DNA of 10,000 nt, taken from NCBI GenBank assembly GCA_020216655.1, contig JAIWNU010000107.1, positions 1 to 10,000 of the forward strand. Direction: 5' to 3'. How positions within the stretch are numbered: the first letter of the stretch is position 1; the number at the start of each line of letters is the position of its first letter. Both the position numbers and the translations under genes were made by a program. This DNA comes from Treponema sp. (GTDB taxonomy: Bacteria > Spirochaetota > Spirochaetia > Treponematales > Breznakiellaceae). The notes under the pieces were generated by a model. That model had not been told where the DNA came from. It saw only the letters and a program-made list of their open reading frames with translations, and made no database searches. Shown here one piece after another: positions 1-6,331 of this stretch.

Positions 1-990
1 CCAGTACTGCCCTTTTTTCAGATGACCAGCGAAAGCACCGATGCAAAGCTCAAAGCCGCCTATGAACAATATCGCAGGGATCCGCTCCTGGAGTCCCTGA
101 TTGCTGAAACCGGGCTTGATCCTACGGCAGCGCTCAGTGCCAAACAGGGCCTTATTGCAGCTCTCACCCATTCCAGCGAAGGTTTCCCAAGAAGGGTTTT
201 TGATCATGCATACGGTAAACAAAACCGAGGGCTTGCACTTCCAGGTGGGCATGGAGAAAACTTCCGGGTCCTCGCACCGGTATACCGGGAACTCCATTCC
301 CAAGGGATCCGCTTTGTGTACCTCGGTAATGTGGATAACTCGGGGTATACCGTAGATCCCCTAGAACTTGCCTATTTTGCCCTCAGGGCCCACACGAAGG
401 GAGCCGAGGCGGCCTTTGAGTTTTCCTGGCGGACCCCGGTGGACGTAAAGGGAGGTATTCTTGTTCAGGAAGCGGAAGGGAGCCTCACGGTTGGAGAAAT
501 CGGCCAGAGAATCAAGGCTGATACGGTTAAAGAGGAAGAAGCTCAAGGAGCCCATGTGCTTTTTAATTGCGCTACGGGCCTCTTTAATTTGGATTACCTC
601 GTAAATAACCTGGAGACTATCCCCGACAGGCTCCCTATTAGGGTCTCCGATCAGGACAAGGAGGCGGGAAAATATGCCCAGGCGGAACAGACGACATGGG
701 AAATCCTTGGCTTGATGAAAAATCCAGAAATCATTGCGGTACGGAAAAACCGCCGCTTTATTGCGGCTAAAATGCTCCTGGAAACCTTCTTAGCCAGTCC
801 GCGAGGCGCTCTTATCGATCACTGCCCCGAAGTTGAATCATCCCTTAAAGAAACAAGCAGACTTTTGCGAAAAGGTCTCCAAGATCTTTTAGACCATGAA
901 TATGGGTTTGTTTCGGTACAGGGCCGATATGAGCCCCGGCCTGTGGCTGTGCTGAAAGACGAAATTATCAAGAGATTCGGTTCTGCCTAG
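1..990 (+). CDS. UDPGP-family UTP--glucose-1-phosphate uridylyltransferase, C-terminal part (5' end outside window)
   Basis: The frame is open to base 1, so this is a 329-residue C-terminal fragment. The first ATG, at base 22, is probably internal: it lies in PFFQMTSES, which matches the conserved MTS segment that follows the nucleotide-binding loop in UDPGP-family enzymes, and that N-terminal loop is not in the window. Family hallmarks are LPGGHGENF (fragment residues 80-88), the metal/sugar-site stretch FVYLGNVDNSG (about 105-115), PVDVKGG (about 146-152), the GEIGQR stretch (about 165-170) and the FNCATGLFNLDYL stretch (about 188-200). The DVKGG and EI-Q motifs are closer to UGP-type than to UAP1-type enzymes, so UDP-glucose synthesis from UTP and glucose-1-phosphate in the cytoplasm is the best guess. 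A UDP-N-acetylhexosamine or broad-specificity enzyme is not excluded. The gene ends at a hairpin shared with the convergent LacI-family gene. Confidence 0.8.
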   Translation, partial: PVLPFFQMTSESTDAKLKAAYEQYRRDPLLESLIAETGLDPTAALSAKQGLIAALTHSSEGFPRRVFDHAYGKQNRGLALPGGHGENFRVLAPVYRELHSQGIRFVYLGNVDNSGYTVDPLELAYFALRAHTKGAEAAFEFSWRTPVDVKGGILVQEAEGSLTVGEIGQRIKADTVKEEEAQGAHVLFNCATGLFNLDYLVNNLETIPDRLPIRVSDQDKEAGKYAQAEQTTWEILGLMKNPEIIAVRKNRRFIAAKMLLETFLASPRGALIDHCPEVESSLKETSRLLRKGLQDLLDHEYGFVSVQGRYEPRPVAVLKDEIIKRFGSA

Positions 991-998
991 ATTAAACT

Positions 999-1023
999 AA
1001 GCGGTGTGTTTTCCACACCGCTT
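999..1023. terminator. Hairpin between convergent genes, probable bidirectional terminator
   Basis: There is a perfect 10-bp stem, AAGCGGTGTG (999-1008) with CACACCGCTT (1014-1023), around a 5-nt loop. It starts 9 bases after the uridylyltransferase stop and ends 7 bases before the stop of the LacI-family gene. T-tracts are poor on both sides: GCGATTTT follows on the plus strand and AGTTTAAT on the minus strand. The structure is certain; the efficiency of termination is inferred. Confidence 0.7.
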
Positions 1024-1029
1024 GCGATT

Positions 1030-2097
1030 TTAAGCCTCTTCTAAAGTAACAGCCTTTACGGCCAAGGGCACAGACCGGGGGGGCGCGCTGGAGCCCCGGA
1101 CGACCAGTTCAGTGGGGAGCACCACCGAGGCGACTGCCCTCCCCTGTATCATGTCTAAAACGGCCCGCACTGCATAGGATCCCTTTTTAAGCCCCGGCTG
1201 ACGGATAGTGGTCAAAGCCGGTTCAGTAATGACTGAGAAGGGAACATCATCCATACCGGTAACAGTAATATCCTGAGGAATACTAAGGCCAAGACGCTTA
1301 CAGGCTACATAAGCGCCAAAAGCCGCAGAATCGCTCATACTGACTATGGCCGTGGGAATTTTATGGCTTAAGAGGGGAAGTAAGGCCTCTTCCGCAGACT
1401 CCATGGTTACATCCACAGGAACAACGCGGATATTCGGGCTATGCAGTGAAAGTCCATGGTTCTGCAAGGCCCGTTCAAAACCCGCAAGACGGCGATCCAC
1501 CGTACGGGATGAATGTTCTTCTGCCGTACCGGGGCAATCACTTTTTAGAGATAGGATGATGATATCCCGGTGCCCCAGCGAGAGAACATAGTTCATCATG
1601 GTCTCCGCAGCCACCGTATCATCGATACCCACATTGGTAATTCCCGAATCGGCGTCCCCGTCGATTGTTACAAAGGGCACGTTCCGCTGCCGGATGAGGG
1701 CCGCAATATCGGGGGCTGCTTCTACGCCGAGGGAGATAAAACCATCGACCACAGCGTTCCGCACGGCCTGTGAAAGGAAGCCCTTAATGGGGGGCAAAAT
1801 GGTTAAAAAGAGGTCTTCCTGGTGACACACCGTACCAATACCCCGCAGCACCTCCGAAACATAGGGGTTCCGAAAGGTATCCTGAATTGCCTGGGGCAAA
1901 AGTACACCGATAGCCCCAACCCGTTTGCTGGTCATGGTCCGGGCTACCGGATCTGGGACATAGCCTTCCCGTTCAGCAATTTCCATGATGCGTTCATAGG
2001 TCGAACGGGCAATTTTAGAGGGATCGTTAAAGGCAAAAGAAACAGCGGTTTTAGAAACCCCCGCCAGTTCCGCAATACGTTTTATTGTTGGTCTCAT
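1030..2097 (-). CDS. LacI-family transcriptional regulator
   Basis: The 355-residue protein has normal LacI/GalR architecture. An N-terminal helix-turn-helix covers residues 4-26 (IKRIAELAGVSKTAVS), and a hinge-helix region follows at about 48-59 (PDPVARTMTSK). A periplasmic-binding-protein-like effector domain begins at GAIGVLLPQ (about 61) and ends with the family motif TTIRQP and the following GSYAVRAVLDMI helix. Such proteins bind palindromic operators as dimers or tetramers, and a small ligand, often a sugar or nucleoside, controls binding; the ligand here cannot be read from sequence. No sugar operon lies beside it: it converges on the uridylyltransferase and is separated from the nucleoside operon by tRNA-Cys. 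The shine-dalgarno is weak (GGAA about 8 nt before ATG). A plausible promoter sits at 2129-2156. Confidence 0.93.
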   Translation of the reverse strand: MRPTIKRIAELAGVSKTAVSFAFNDPSKIARSTYERIMEIAEREGYVPDPVARTMTSKRVGAIGVLLPQAIQDTFRNPYVSEVLRGIGTVCHQEDLFLTILPPIKGFLSQAVRNAVVDGFISLGVEAAPDIAALIRQRNVPFVTIDGDADSGITNVGIDDTVAAETMMNYVLSLGHRDIIILSLKSDCPGTAEEHSSRTVDRRLAGFERALQNHGLSLHSPNIRVVPVDVTMESAEEALLPLLSHKIPTAIVSMSDSAAFGAYVACKRLGLSIPQDITVTGMDDVPFSVITEPALTTIRQPGLKKGSYAVRAVLDMIQGRAVASVVLPTELVVRGSSAPPRSVPLAVKAVTLEEA

Positions 2098-2128
2098 AGT
2101 AGATTCCAGTGTAATTGCATCGGATGAT

Positions 2129-2156
2129 TTTATAAAGGCCTTTTAGCCAATTTCAA
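2129..2156 (-). promoter_or_regulatory. Putative promoter of the LacI-family gene
   Basis: On the minus strand, TTGAAA (2156-2151) is followed after 16 nt by TATAAA (2134-2129), a good sigma-70-type match. A start near 2121 would give a leader of about 24 nt. The -35 lies inside the left arm of the 16-bp inverted repeat at 2145-2181. The spacer contains the 10-bp palindrome AAAGGCCTTT (2134-2143), a possible operator site, perhaps for autoregulation. The promoter call is by pattern only. Confidence 0.5.
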
Positions 2157-2181
2157 AAGTTGGTTACTTTTGAAATTGGCT
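2145..2181. repeat. Perfect 16-bp inverted repeat (hairpin 1)
   Basis: AGCCAATTTCAAAAGT (2145-2160) is exactly repeated in inverted form at 2166-2181, around a 5-nt loop (TGGTT). There is no T-tract on the plus strand. The TTTCAAAA core also occurs in hairpin 3 (2256-2294). It overlaps the -35 of the LacI-family gene. It may be part of a palindromic intergenic element, an operator, or the first stem of a plus-strand RNA. Confidence 0.8.
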
Positions 2182-2193
2182 TTGCGATAGCTT

Positions 2194-2232
2194 GCGGTTG
2201 CATGCTTTTTCATAGTGAATGCGTGCAACCGC
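2194..2232. repeat. 12-bp inverted repeat with nested stem (hairpin 2)
   Basis: GCGGTTGCATGC (2194-2205) pairs with GCGTGCAACCGC (2221-2232), with one G-T wobble. The 15-nt loop contains a small nested stem, TTCA-TAG-TGAA (2209-2219). An outer GCGAT (2184-2188) can pair with ATCGC (2241-2245). It is the middle of three consecutive stem-loops. Function unknown. Confidence 0.7.
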
Positions 2233-2255
2233 TGCGCCAAATCGCGGATTTTATT

Positions 2256-2301
2256 GAGGTTCTTTCAAAACTCCCTGAGTTTTGAAAGAACTTCCTTTTT
2301 T
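2256..2301 (+). terminator. Hairpin 3 followed by T6, terminator-like on the plus strand
   Basis: The stem of about 18 bp is formed by 2256-2273 and 2277-2294, with one G-T wobble and a CCT loop. It contains GTTCTTTCAAAACTC and its exact inverse. After one C comes a run of six T (2296-2301), which is the layout of an intrinsic terminator read on the plus strand. No plus-strand protein gene lies upstream of it. Its T-run abuts the A-run of the tRNA terminator, so the two form a back-to-back pair. Confidence 0.55.
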
Positions 2302-2304
2302 AAT

Positions 2305-2338
2305 AAAAAAAGCACCCCGATGCTTCCCACCGGGGTGC
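2305..2338 (-). terminator. Intrinsic terminator of tRNA-Cys
   Basis: On the minus strand a perfect 8-bp stem, GCACCCCG with CGGGGTGC, encloses an 11-nt loop. It is followed directly by seven T (plus-strand A-run 2305-2311). It begins 6 nt after the tRNA 3' end. No clear terminator follows the perR-like gene upstream, so it may also end read-through from the nucleoside operon. Confidence 0.85.
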
Positions 2339-2343
2339 CTGAA

Positions 2344-2415
2344 AGGCGCCGGACAGAATCGAACTGTCGCATAAAGGTTTTGCAGACCTCTCCCTTACCG
2401 CTTGGGTACGGCGCC
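2344..2415 (-). tRNA. tRNA-Cys (anticodon GCA)
   Basis: The 72-nt cloverleaf reads on the minus strand. The acceptor stem is GGCGCCG (2415-2409) with CGGCGCC (2351-2345), and the discriminator base is U (2344), as expected for tRNA-Cys. The D arm is CCC/GGG with an AAGCGGTAA loop. The anticodon arm is GAGGT-CTGCAAA-ACCTT (GCA anticodon, one G-U pair). The T arm is GACAG-TTCGATT-CTGTC. The 3' CCA is not encoded. It has its own promoter and terminator. Confidence 0.97.
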
Positions 2416-2427
2416 GTAACGAAAATG

Positions 2428-2456
2428 AATATATCAAAAAGACTAAGCTTTGTCCA
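2428..2456 (-). promoter_or_regulatory. Promoter of tRNA-Cys
   Basis: On the minus strand, TGGACA (2456-2451) is separated by exactly 17 nt from TATATT (2433-2428). The expected start is 5-8 nt upstream of the mature 5' end. Spacing and position are typical of a tRNA promoter. Confidence 0.75.
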
Positions 2457-2498
2457 GTGCTGAAGAGCTGTGAACTTTAATCAAGCAAGCCCGTTAAA

Positions 2499-2903
2499 TC
2501 AATTCTTGCCATGAGACTGTTCAGATGCACAGGATGCACAGAGGCCAAAGAAATCGAGCCGGTGGCCGCTGATTCGCTGACCGAGCAGGGCCTTCGCCTT
2601 TTGTTCCAGTTCGGTCTGAACTGGCAGATCCACATCTTCCACAGCGCCGCAGCGGGTACAGAGCAGGTGATAGTGGGGCCTTGTATCCCCATCAAAACGG
2701 TCAAAACCGCTGCCTGAATGGAGTACCTGCAGTTTACCTTGGAACGCAAGTATTTTAAGATTCCGGTATACGGTGCCTAAACTCAGATCAGGCATTTCCG
2801 GTTTCAGGGTCTCGTAAATCCATGCTGCGGTAGGATGGCTTTTAGTGCTGCAGAGGAGCGACATGATACGATCCCGCTGACGGGACCGCTTGAATCTGGT
2901 CAT
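2499..2903 (-). CDS. perR: PerR-type Fur-family metalloregulator
   Basis: The 134-residue Fur-superfamily protein has a winged-helix DNA-binding domain (about 1-75, with SLGTVYRNLK as recognition region) and a C-terminal metal-binding dimerisation domain. Aligned to Bacillus subtilis PerR from memory, with a constant offset of 14, all five regulatory metal ligands are present: H23, D71, H77, H79 and D90 (PerR H37, D85, H91, H93, D104). So are the four structural zinc cysteines C82, C85, C122 and C125. This fits a peroxide sensor that loses DNA binding when Fe-catalysed oxidation hits a ligand histidine. The N terminus is about 14 residues shorter than in B. subtilis PerR, so most of the first helix is missing. 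The start is supported by GGAG about 9 nt upstream and by the ATGA overlap with the nitroreductase stop. It is the last gene of the nucleoside operon; targets are unknown and no classic Per box was seen here. A Zur- or Fur-like role is less likely. Confidence 0.85.
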   Translation of the reverse strand: MTRFKRSRQRDRIMSLLCSTKSHPTAAWIYETLKPEMPDLSLGTVYRNLKILAFQGKLQVLHSGSGFDRFDGDTRPHYHLLCTRCGAVEDVDLPVQTELEQKAKALLGQRISGHRLDFFGLCASCASEQSHGKN

Positions 2904-3547
2904 AAGTCTTTCTCCGTAAAAAGATTATCCAGGGGCATACGGATTTTTTCCCGCACCGGTTCATCCCGATACCCCAAAGGCAATAACAGCGAAATACGCC
3001 AGTCACTTCGCGGAAGCTCTAGAATTGAAAGCACAGCTTCTTCGTTATAACCCTCAATGGCGCAGGAGTCAATCCCAAGGCTGGCTGCCATGGTCATCAT
3101 ATGCGTGGCTGCGATATAGCCCTGGGCACGGGCCCAGGATTCTATGGTACCGCTTTTCACAAGAAAATCCCAATAACCTCGGTATTCATCAATAAAAACC
3201 GCATAGCCTCCAGGGAAACGTTCTGAACGGGATCGAACAAAGTCCGATTCAGGGTGATAGGATGATGCAGTTCTGACGGCGATGCTTATAAGGGCTGCGG
3301 CGGTTCTGATGTTTTCCTGGGCAAAGCAGGCATCGTAAAAACGATCCAGGGTCTTCTGGCTGCGGGACACAAAGAAATGCCAATGCTCAAGGCCAAAGGA
3401 GGACGGTGCAAGCCGGCCCGCTTCTAGAATCAGACGCAGATCCTGTTCGGGGATTTTCTTTTTTGGGTCAAATCGCTTGCACGCATAGCGCCGCTCCATT
3501 GCTGCAAGCAGGGCCTGCGCTTCATAGGATATGTTGATTTCTGTCAT
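2900..3547 (-). CDS. Nitroreductase-family NAD(P)H-dependent FMN oxidoreductase
   Basis: The 215-residue protein is of normal nitroreductase-family length. FMN-site signatures are RRYACKRFD (19-27), the APSSFGLEHWHFFV segment (47-60), and the late GIDSCAIEGYN and LLLPLGYRDE segments, the latter being the usual loop near the flavin. It resembles NfsB/DrgA-type oxygen-insensitive enzymes, which are cytoplasmic homodimers that reduce nitro compounds, quinones or flavins by two-electron steps. The physiological substrate cannot be told. Both ends overlap neighbours by ATGA: its start overlaps the deoD stop and its stop overlaps the perR-like start. The ribosome site is weak (GGA about 9 nt before ATG), which fits reinitiation after deoD. 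Pairing with a peroxide-type regulator suggests redox control of this gene, but that is inference. Confidence 0.88.
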   Translation of the reverse strand: MTEINISYEAQALLAAMERRYACKRFDPKKKIPEQDLRLILEAGRLAPSSFGLEHWHFFVSRSQKTLDRFYDACFAQENIRTAAALISIAVRTASSYHPESDFVRSRSERFPGGYAVFIDEYRGYWDFLVKSGTIESWARAQGYIAATHMMTMAASLGIDSCAIEGYNEEAVLSILELPRSDWRISLLLPLGYRDEPVREKIRMPLDNLFTEKDL

Positions 3548-4290
3548 TGGGCAAATTCCAGGGCAACTTGAAACATGTTATGCAAGCTCGTCTGCCGTTC
3601 CTGGCTCGACATTTCCTTGCGGCTCACATTGGAATCGGAACAGGTGAGAATCGTCAGCGCCTTTTTGTGCAAATACGCCGCATTGCAGTACAGGGCATAG
3701 CATTCCATATCGGTAGCAGCACAACCCATGCGGGCCCATTTTTTCCAGCCCTCTTCTCCCTGGGCGTTGTAGAGGGAAAATATATCCGAAGAAAGTATGT
3801 TTCCTACCCAGAATGGAATGTTGAGACGCCGGGCGGCGGCCACCGCCGTTTCCAGCAGCCCGTAATCTGCACAGGGGGCAAAGGTGCCGCCCAGATTATA
3901 TTGGGCAGCGTAATTTGAATCCGTAGAGGCTGACTGGGCGAATACCAGGTCTCCCACTTCCACGTCAGGGGTAAGGCCGCCGCAGGTTCCAATACGGATT
4001 ATCCGTTCCACACCATAGTGGGAAAAGAGCTCATAGGAATAGATACCCATGGAAGGGCCTCCCATGCCGGACCCCATGATCGAAATGAGCTTTCCCTTAT
4101 AGGTGCCCGTAAAACCCAGCATGCCCCGGACCTGATTGAACTGCACCACATCGGATAGATACGTCTGGGCCACATGTTGGGCCCGCAGCGGATCCCCAGG
4201 CATCAGCACTGTAGGTGCAATCTGTCCCGGCAGGGCGCTGTTGTGGGGGGTTCCCCGGTCTGGTGAGTAAATGTGCATATGGTGCTCCAT
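3544..4290 (-). CDS. deoD: DeoD-type purine nucleoside phosphorylase
   Basis: It performs phosphorolysis of purine (deoxy)ribonucleosides to free base and (deoxy)ribose-1-phosphate, normally as a cytoplasmic hexamer. The 248-residue protein keeps the E. coli PNP active site at a constant offset of 12 in the N-terminal half: H16 (H4), G32 (G20), R36 (R24), R55 (R43), R99 (R87), with T102 in place of S90. M195-E196 matches M180-E181, the general acid D219 is in TCSDS, and R232 matches R217 in QERQT. Differences are DME for EME, SDSN for SDHI, and a changed base-pocket loop (IFSLYNAQG instead of LFYSPDG), so base preference may differ. AAAGGAG overlaps the pnrE stop and sits 9 nt before this ATG; a second ATG at 4278 with its own GGAG is possible. 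It lies 14 bp after pnrE, so import feeds straight into cleavage. Confidence 0.95.
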   Translation of the reverse strand: MEHHMHIYSPDRGTPHNSALPGQIAPTVLMPGDPLRAQHVAQTYLSDVVQFNQVRGMLGFTGTYKGKLISIMGSGMGGPSMGIYSYELFSHYGVERIIRIGTCGGLTPDVEVGDLVFAQSASTDSNYAAQYNLGGTFAPCADYGLLETAVAAARRLNIPFWVGNILSSDIFSLYNAQGEEGWKKWARMGCAATDMECYALYCNAAYLHKKALTILTCSDSNVSRKEMSSQERQTSLHNMFQVALEFAQ

Positions 4291-4304
4291 AAACGAGTTC
4301 TCCT

Positions 4305-5207
4305 TTAGCTCCGGCCCTTATCATAGGGCTGACCGACAGCCCGGGGCGCATATTCCTTGCCGCTAAAAATAACCAGGGTTATCAGGGTAATGAGATAAGG
4401 CATGACACTGAAAAACTCGCTGGGTAAAAAGCGCAGCGAGGGGATATTAACCATGTAAATCGCCAGGGCTACTGATGTGCCAAAAAGAAGGGAAGATCCC
4501 AGCACCCCCTTGGGAAGCCAGCGTCCAAAAGAAACGGCGGCAAGGGCAATAAAGCCCGCCCCGTTAATGGTATAGACCGTATATTGGATTGTCTGGGTCA
4601 GAACGAGACTGCCTCCTGCAAGGCCTGCTAAGGCTCCGGACAGGATGACCGCAATATAGCGGGTCCCTTCCACATTGATGCCCGCCGAGGCGGCAGCCTG
4701 AGGATGTTCACCGCAGGCCCGGAGTCGTAATCCAAAGGGCCGCTTGTACAGCATATACCAGGCGAGTATGAGCACCGCCAGGGCAATCCAGGCGGTGGGG
4801 TATATGCCGCCCCAGCCCGGAAGCATGCCGAGCCTAAAGGGTTCGGTCCGTTCCTGTCTGAAAATAATCTGGCACAGAAAGACCGTAATTCCTGTTGAGA
4901 GAAGGTTTATACCCGTGCCGGATACAATCTGGTCCGCCCTGAGGGTAATGGATGCAAAGGCATGAATAATCGAAAAAAGAGCCCCGGCAAGCGTCGCGAG
5001 GACTAAGGCGAGAGGAATGGAAAACGGGAAACTCTGTTCTAAAAGCACATGGGTCGTGGCGGCCGCAAAGGCTCCGATACCCATGAGGCCTTCCAGGGCA
5101 ATGTTTGCCACCCCGGAACGTTCGCTGATAAGCCCGCCCACCGCTGCGATCAGGATGGGGGAAACAATCATCAATATGGATGGAAGCATTTGTATCAGTA
5201 CATTCAT
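4305..5207 (-). CDS. pnrE: Nucleoside ABC transporter permease PnrE-like
   Basis: The 300-residue integral membrane protein of the BPD_transp_2 (RbsC/YufQ-like) family has about eight or nine hydrophobic segments. The first spans residues 8-27, followed by SERSGVANIALEGLMGIGAF (28-47), the family's signature around the NIALEG motif. The coupling-helix region GLRLRACGEHPQAAASAGI (about 160-178) contacts the ATPase. With PnrD it forms the heterodimeric channel for nucleosides in the inner membrane. I chose the ATG at 5205-5207 (MNVLIQ) rather than the in-frame ATG at 5249: it gives an ATGA overlap with the pnrD stop, has GGAAGGG upstream, and removes a 14-residue charged leader encoded inside pnrD. 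The names follow the Treponema pallidum pnr system. Confidence 0.9.
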   Translation of the reverse strand: MNVLIQMLPSILMIVSPILIAAVGGLISERSGVANIALEGLMGIGAFAAATTHVLLEQSFPFSIPLALVLATLAGALFSIIHAFASITLRADQIVSGTGINLLSTGITVFLCQIIFRQERTEPFRLGMLPGWGGIYPTAWIALAVLILAWYMLYKRPFGLRLRACGEHPQAAASAGINVEGTRYIAVILSGALAGLAGGSLVLTQTIQYTVYTINGAGFIALAAVSFGRWLPKGVLGSSLLFGTSVALAIYMVNIPSLRFLPSEFFSVMPYLITLITLVIFSGKEYAPRAVGQPYDKGRS

Positions 5208-6331
5208 TCGATTACCCTTCCTTTCCGAGCCTGCTCTTTCATGCGCCATTCCATGAGCATCCTAAAGCCTGCCCGTAAAGATATAAAGACGACCACAAGG
5301 CCCATAATGATGGCCGTAATTTCTTTGGGAATCTGCCGGGACTGCATGAGGGGCTGGGCAGACTTGAGCATACCAAAGAGGAGTCCCGACAGGGCGGTTC
5401 CCCAGGCGGTGCTGTTGCCAACCAGGGCAACCGCGATACCGTCAAAGCCGTAACCGTCTAGTCCGCCGAGTACCCGGCCATAGGTAAAGGAACCCAGGGC
5501 AACTACCGCACCGGCAAGACCCGCAAAGGCCCCTGATATGGCCATGGCGGTGGTAATGCTGGCGTTTACATTGATGCCCGCATAGCGGGCGGCTTCTTTA
5601 TTGAGGCCCGTGGCGCGGAGTGAAAAACCAAGCCGGGTTTTTCCGATTACGATCCAAAAGAAAATGATCGAAATAAGGGCAAGGTAAAAACCGTAGTTCA
5701 GACGGGAACCGTTGGTGAGCTGTTCCAGCAGCGGGCTTGCAAGCCGGGCAGTCTGGGGATAGGTAGGAGTCCGGTAAGTATTTGCCCCCGGAATCATCAT
5801 AGTGAGGACCCGGGACGTAAAATAGGCCACATAGTTTAACATGATGGTGGCCACCACTTCGGACACGCTGTATTTTGCCTTAAGGATCCCCACAATGCCG
5901 CCCCAGAGGGCTCCAATCGCTATGGCGGCCAGGATCGCCAGCATCCAATGTATAAAGGGTATCTGGGGACCGAAAATGGCTACAAACTGGGCTGCCGTAA
6001 GGCCTGCCACATATTGTCCTTCGGCGCCGATATTAAAGAGGCCGGTGCGGCCCGCAAAGGCTACCGAAAGCCCGCAGAGAATTAAGGGCAGGGACATGAC
6101 AAGCCATTCACCGATATACCGGGCATTCCAGGTTCCCCGGCCGAGATCCCAGCCAGTAAGAACTTGGGTAATGGCTGAATACATGCCCGAAGGATTTCTT
6201 CCTACAAGCATGACCAAAAACGTTCCGACTAAAAATCCCAGAAGGACGACCACGATAGAAACCATGGCCTCCGAACGGGTGATAACATCGAGTATCCGAT
6301 CAGCAATATTCGATTTTCTGGCGCTACGCAT
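5204..6331 (-). CDS. pnrD: Nucleoside ABC transporter permease PnrD-like
   Basis: The 375-residue BPD_transp_2-family permease has a charged cytoplasmic N terminus (1-20), then a strong membrane segment at about 23-45 and some eight more. The segment AGRTGLFNIGAEGQYVAGL (about 93-111) is the paralogue of SERSGVANIALEG in PnrE, and TRLGFSLRATGLNKEAARYAG (about 232-252) is the ATPase-coupling loop. Being longer than PnrE by an extra extracytoplasmic stretch after the first helix is usual for this partner in the family. The start overlaps the pnrC stop by 8 nt and GGAGG lies 6 nt upstream, so translation is coupled to the ATPase gene. The exact substrate is inferred from the linked deoD and from the T. 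pallidum system. Confidence 0.92.
   Translation of the reverse strand: MRSARKSNIADRILDVITRSEAMVSIVVVLLGFLVGTFLVMLVGRNPSGMYSAITQVLTGWDLGRGTWNARYIGEWLVMSLPLILCGLSVAFAGRTGLFNIGAEGQYVAGLTAAQFVAIFGPQIPFIHWMLAILAAIAIGALWGGIVGILKAKYSVSEVVATIMLNYVAYFTSRVLTMMIPGANTYRTPTYPQTARLASPLLEQLTNGSRLNYGFYLALISIIFFWIVIGKTRLGFSLRATGLNKEAARYAGINVNASITTAMAISGAFAGLAGAVVALGSFTYGRVLGGLDGYGFDGIAVALVGNSTAWGTALSGLLFGMLKSAQPLMQSRQIPKEITAIIMGLVVVFISLRAGFRMLMEWRMKEQARKGRVIE

Noticed and set aside
2215..2463. An 82-codon plus-strand open frame
   Set aside because: It runs through hairpin 3, two terminators and the tRNA-Cys gene, so it cannot be a real gene.
2477..2502. Direct repeats TTAATCAA and TTAAATCAA downstream of the perR-like gene
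   Set aside because: They are short, AT-rich and imperfect, one overlaps the stop codon, and they do not match a known Per or Fur box.
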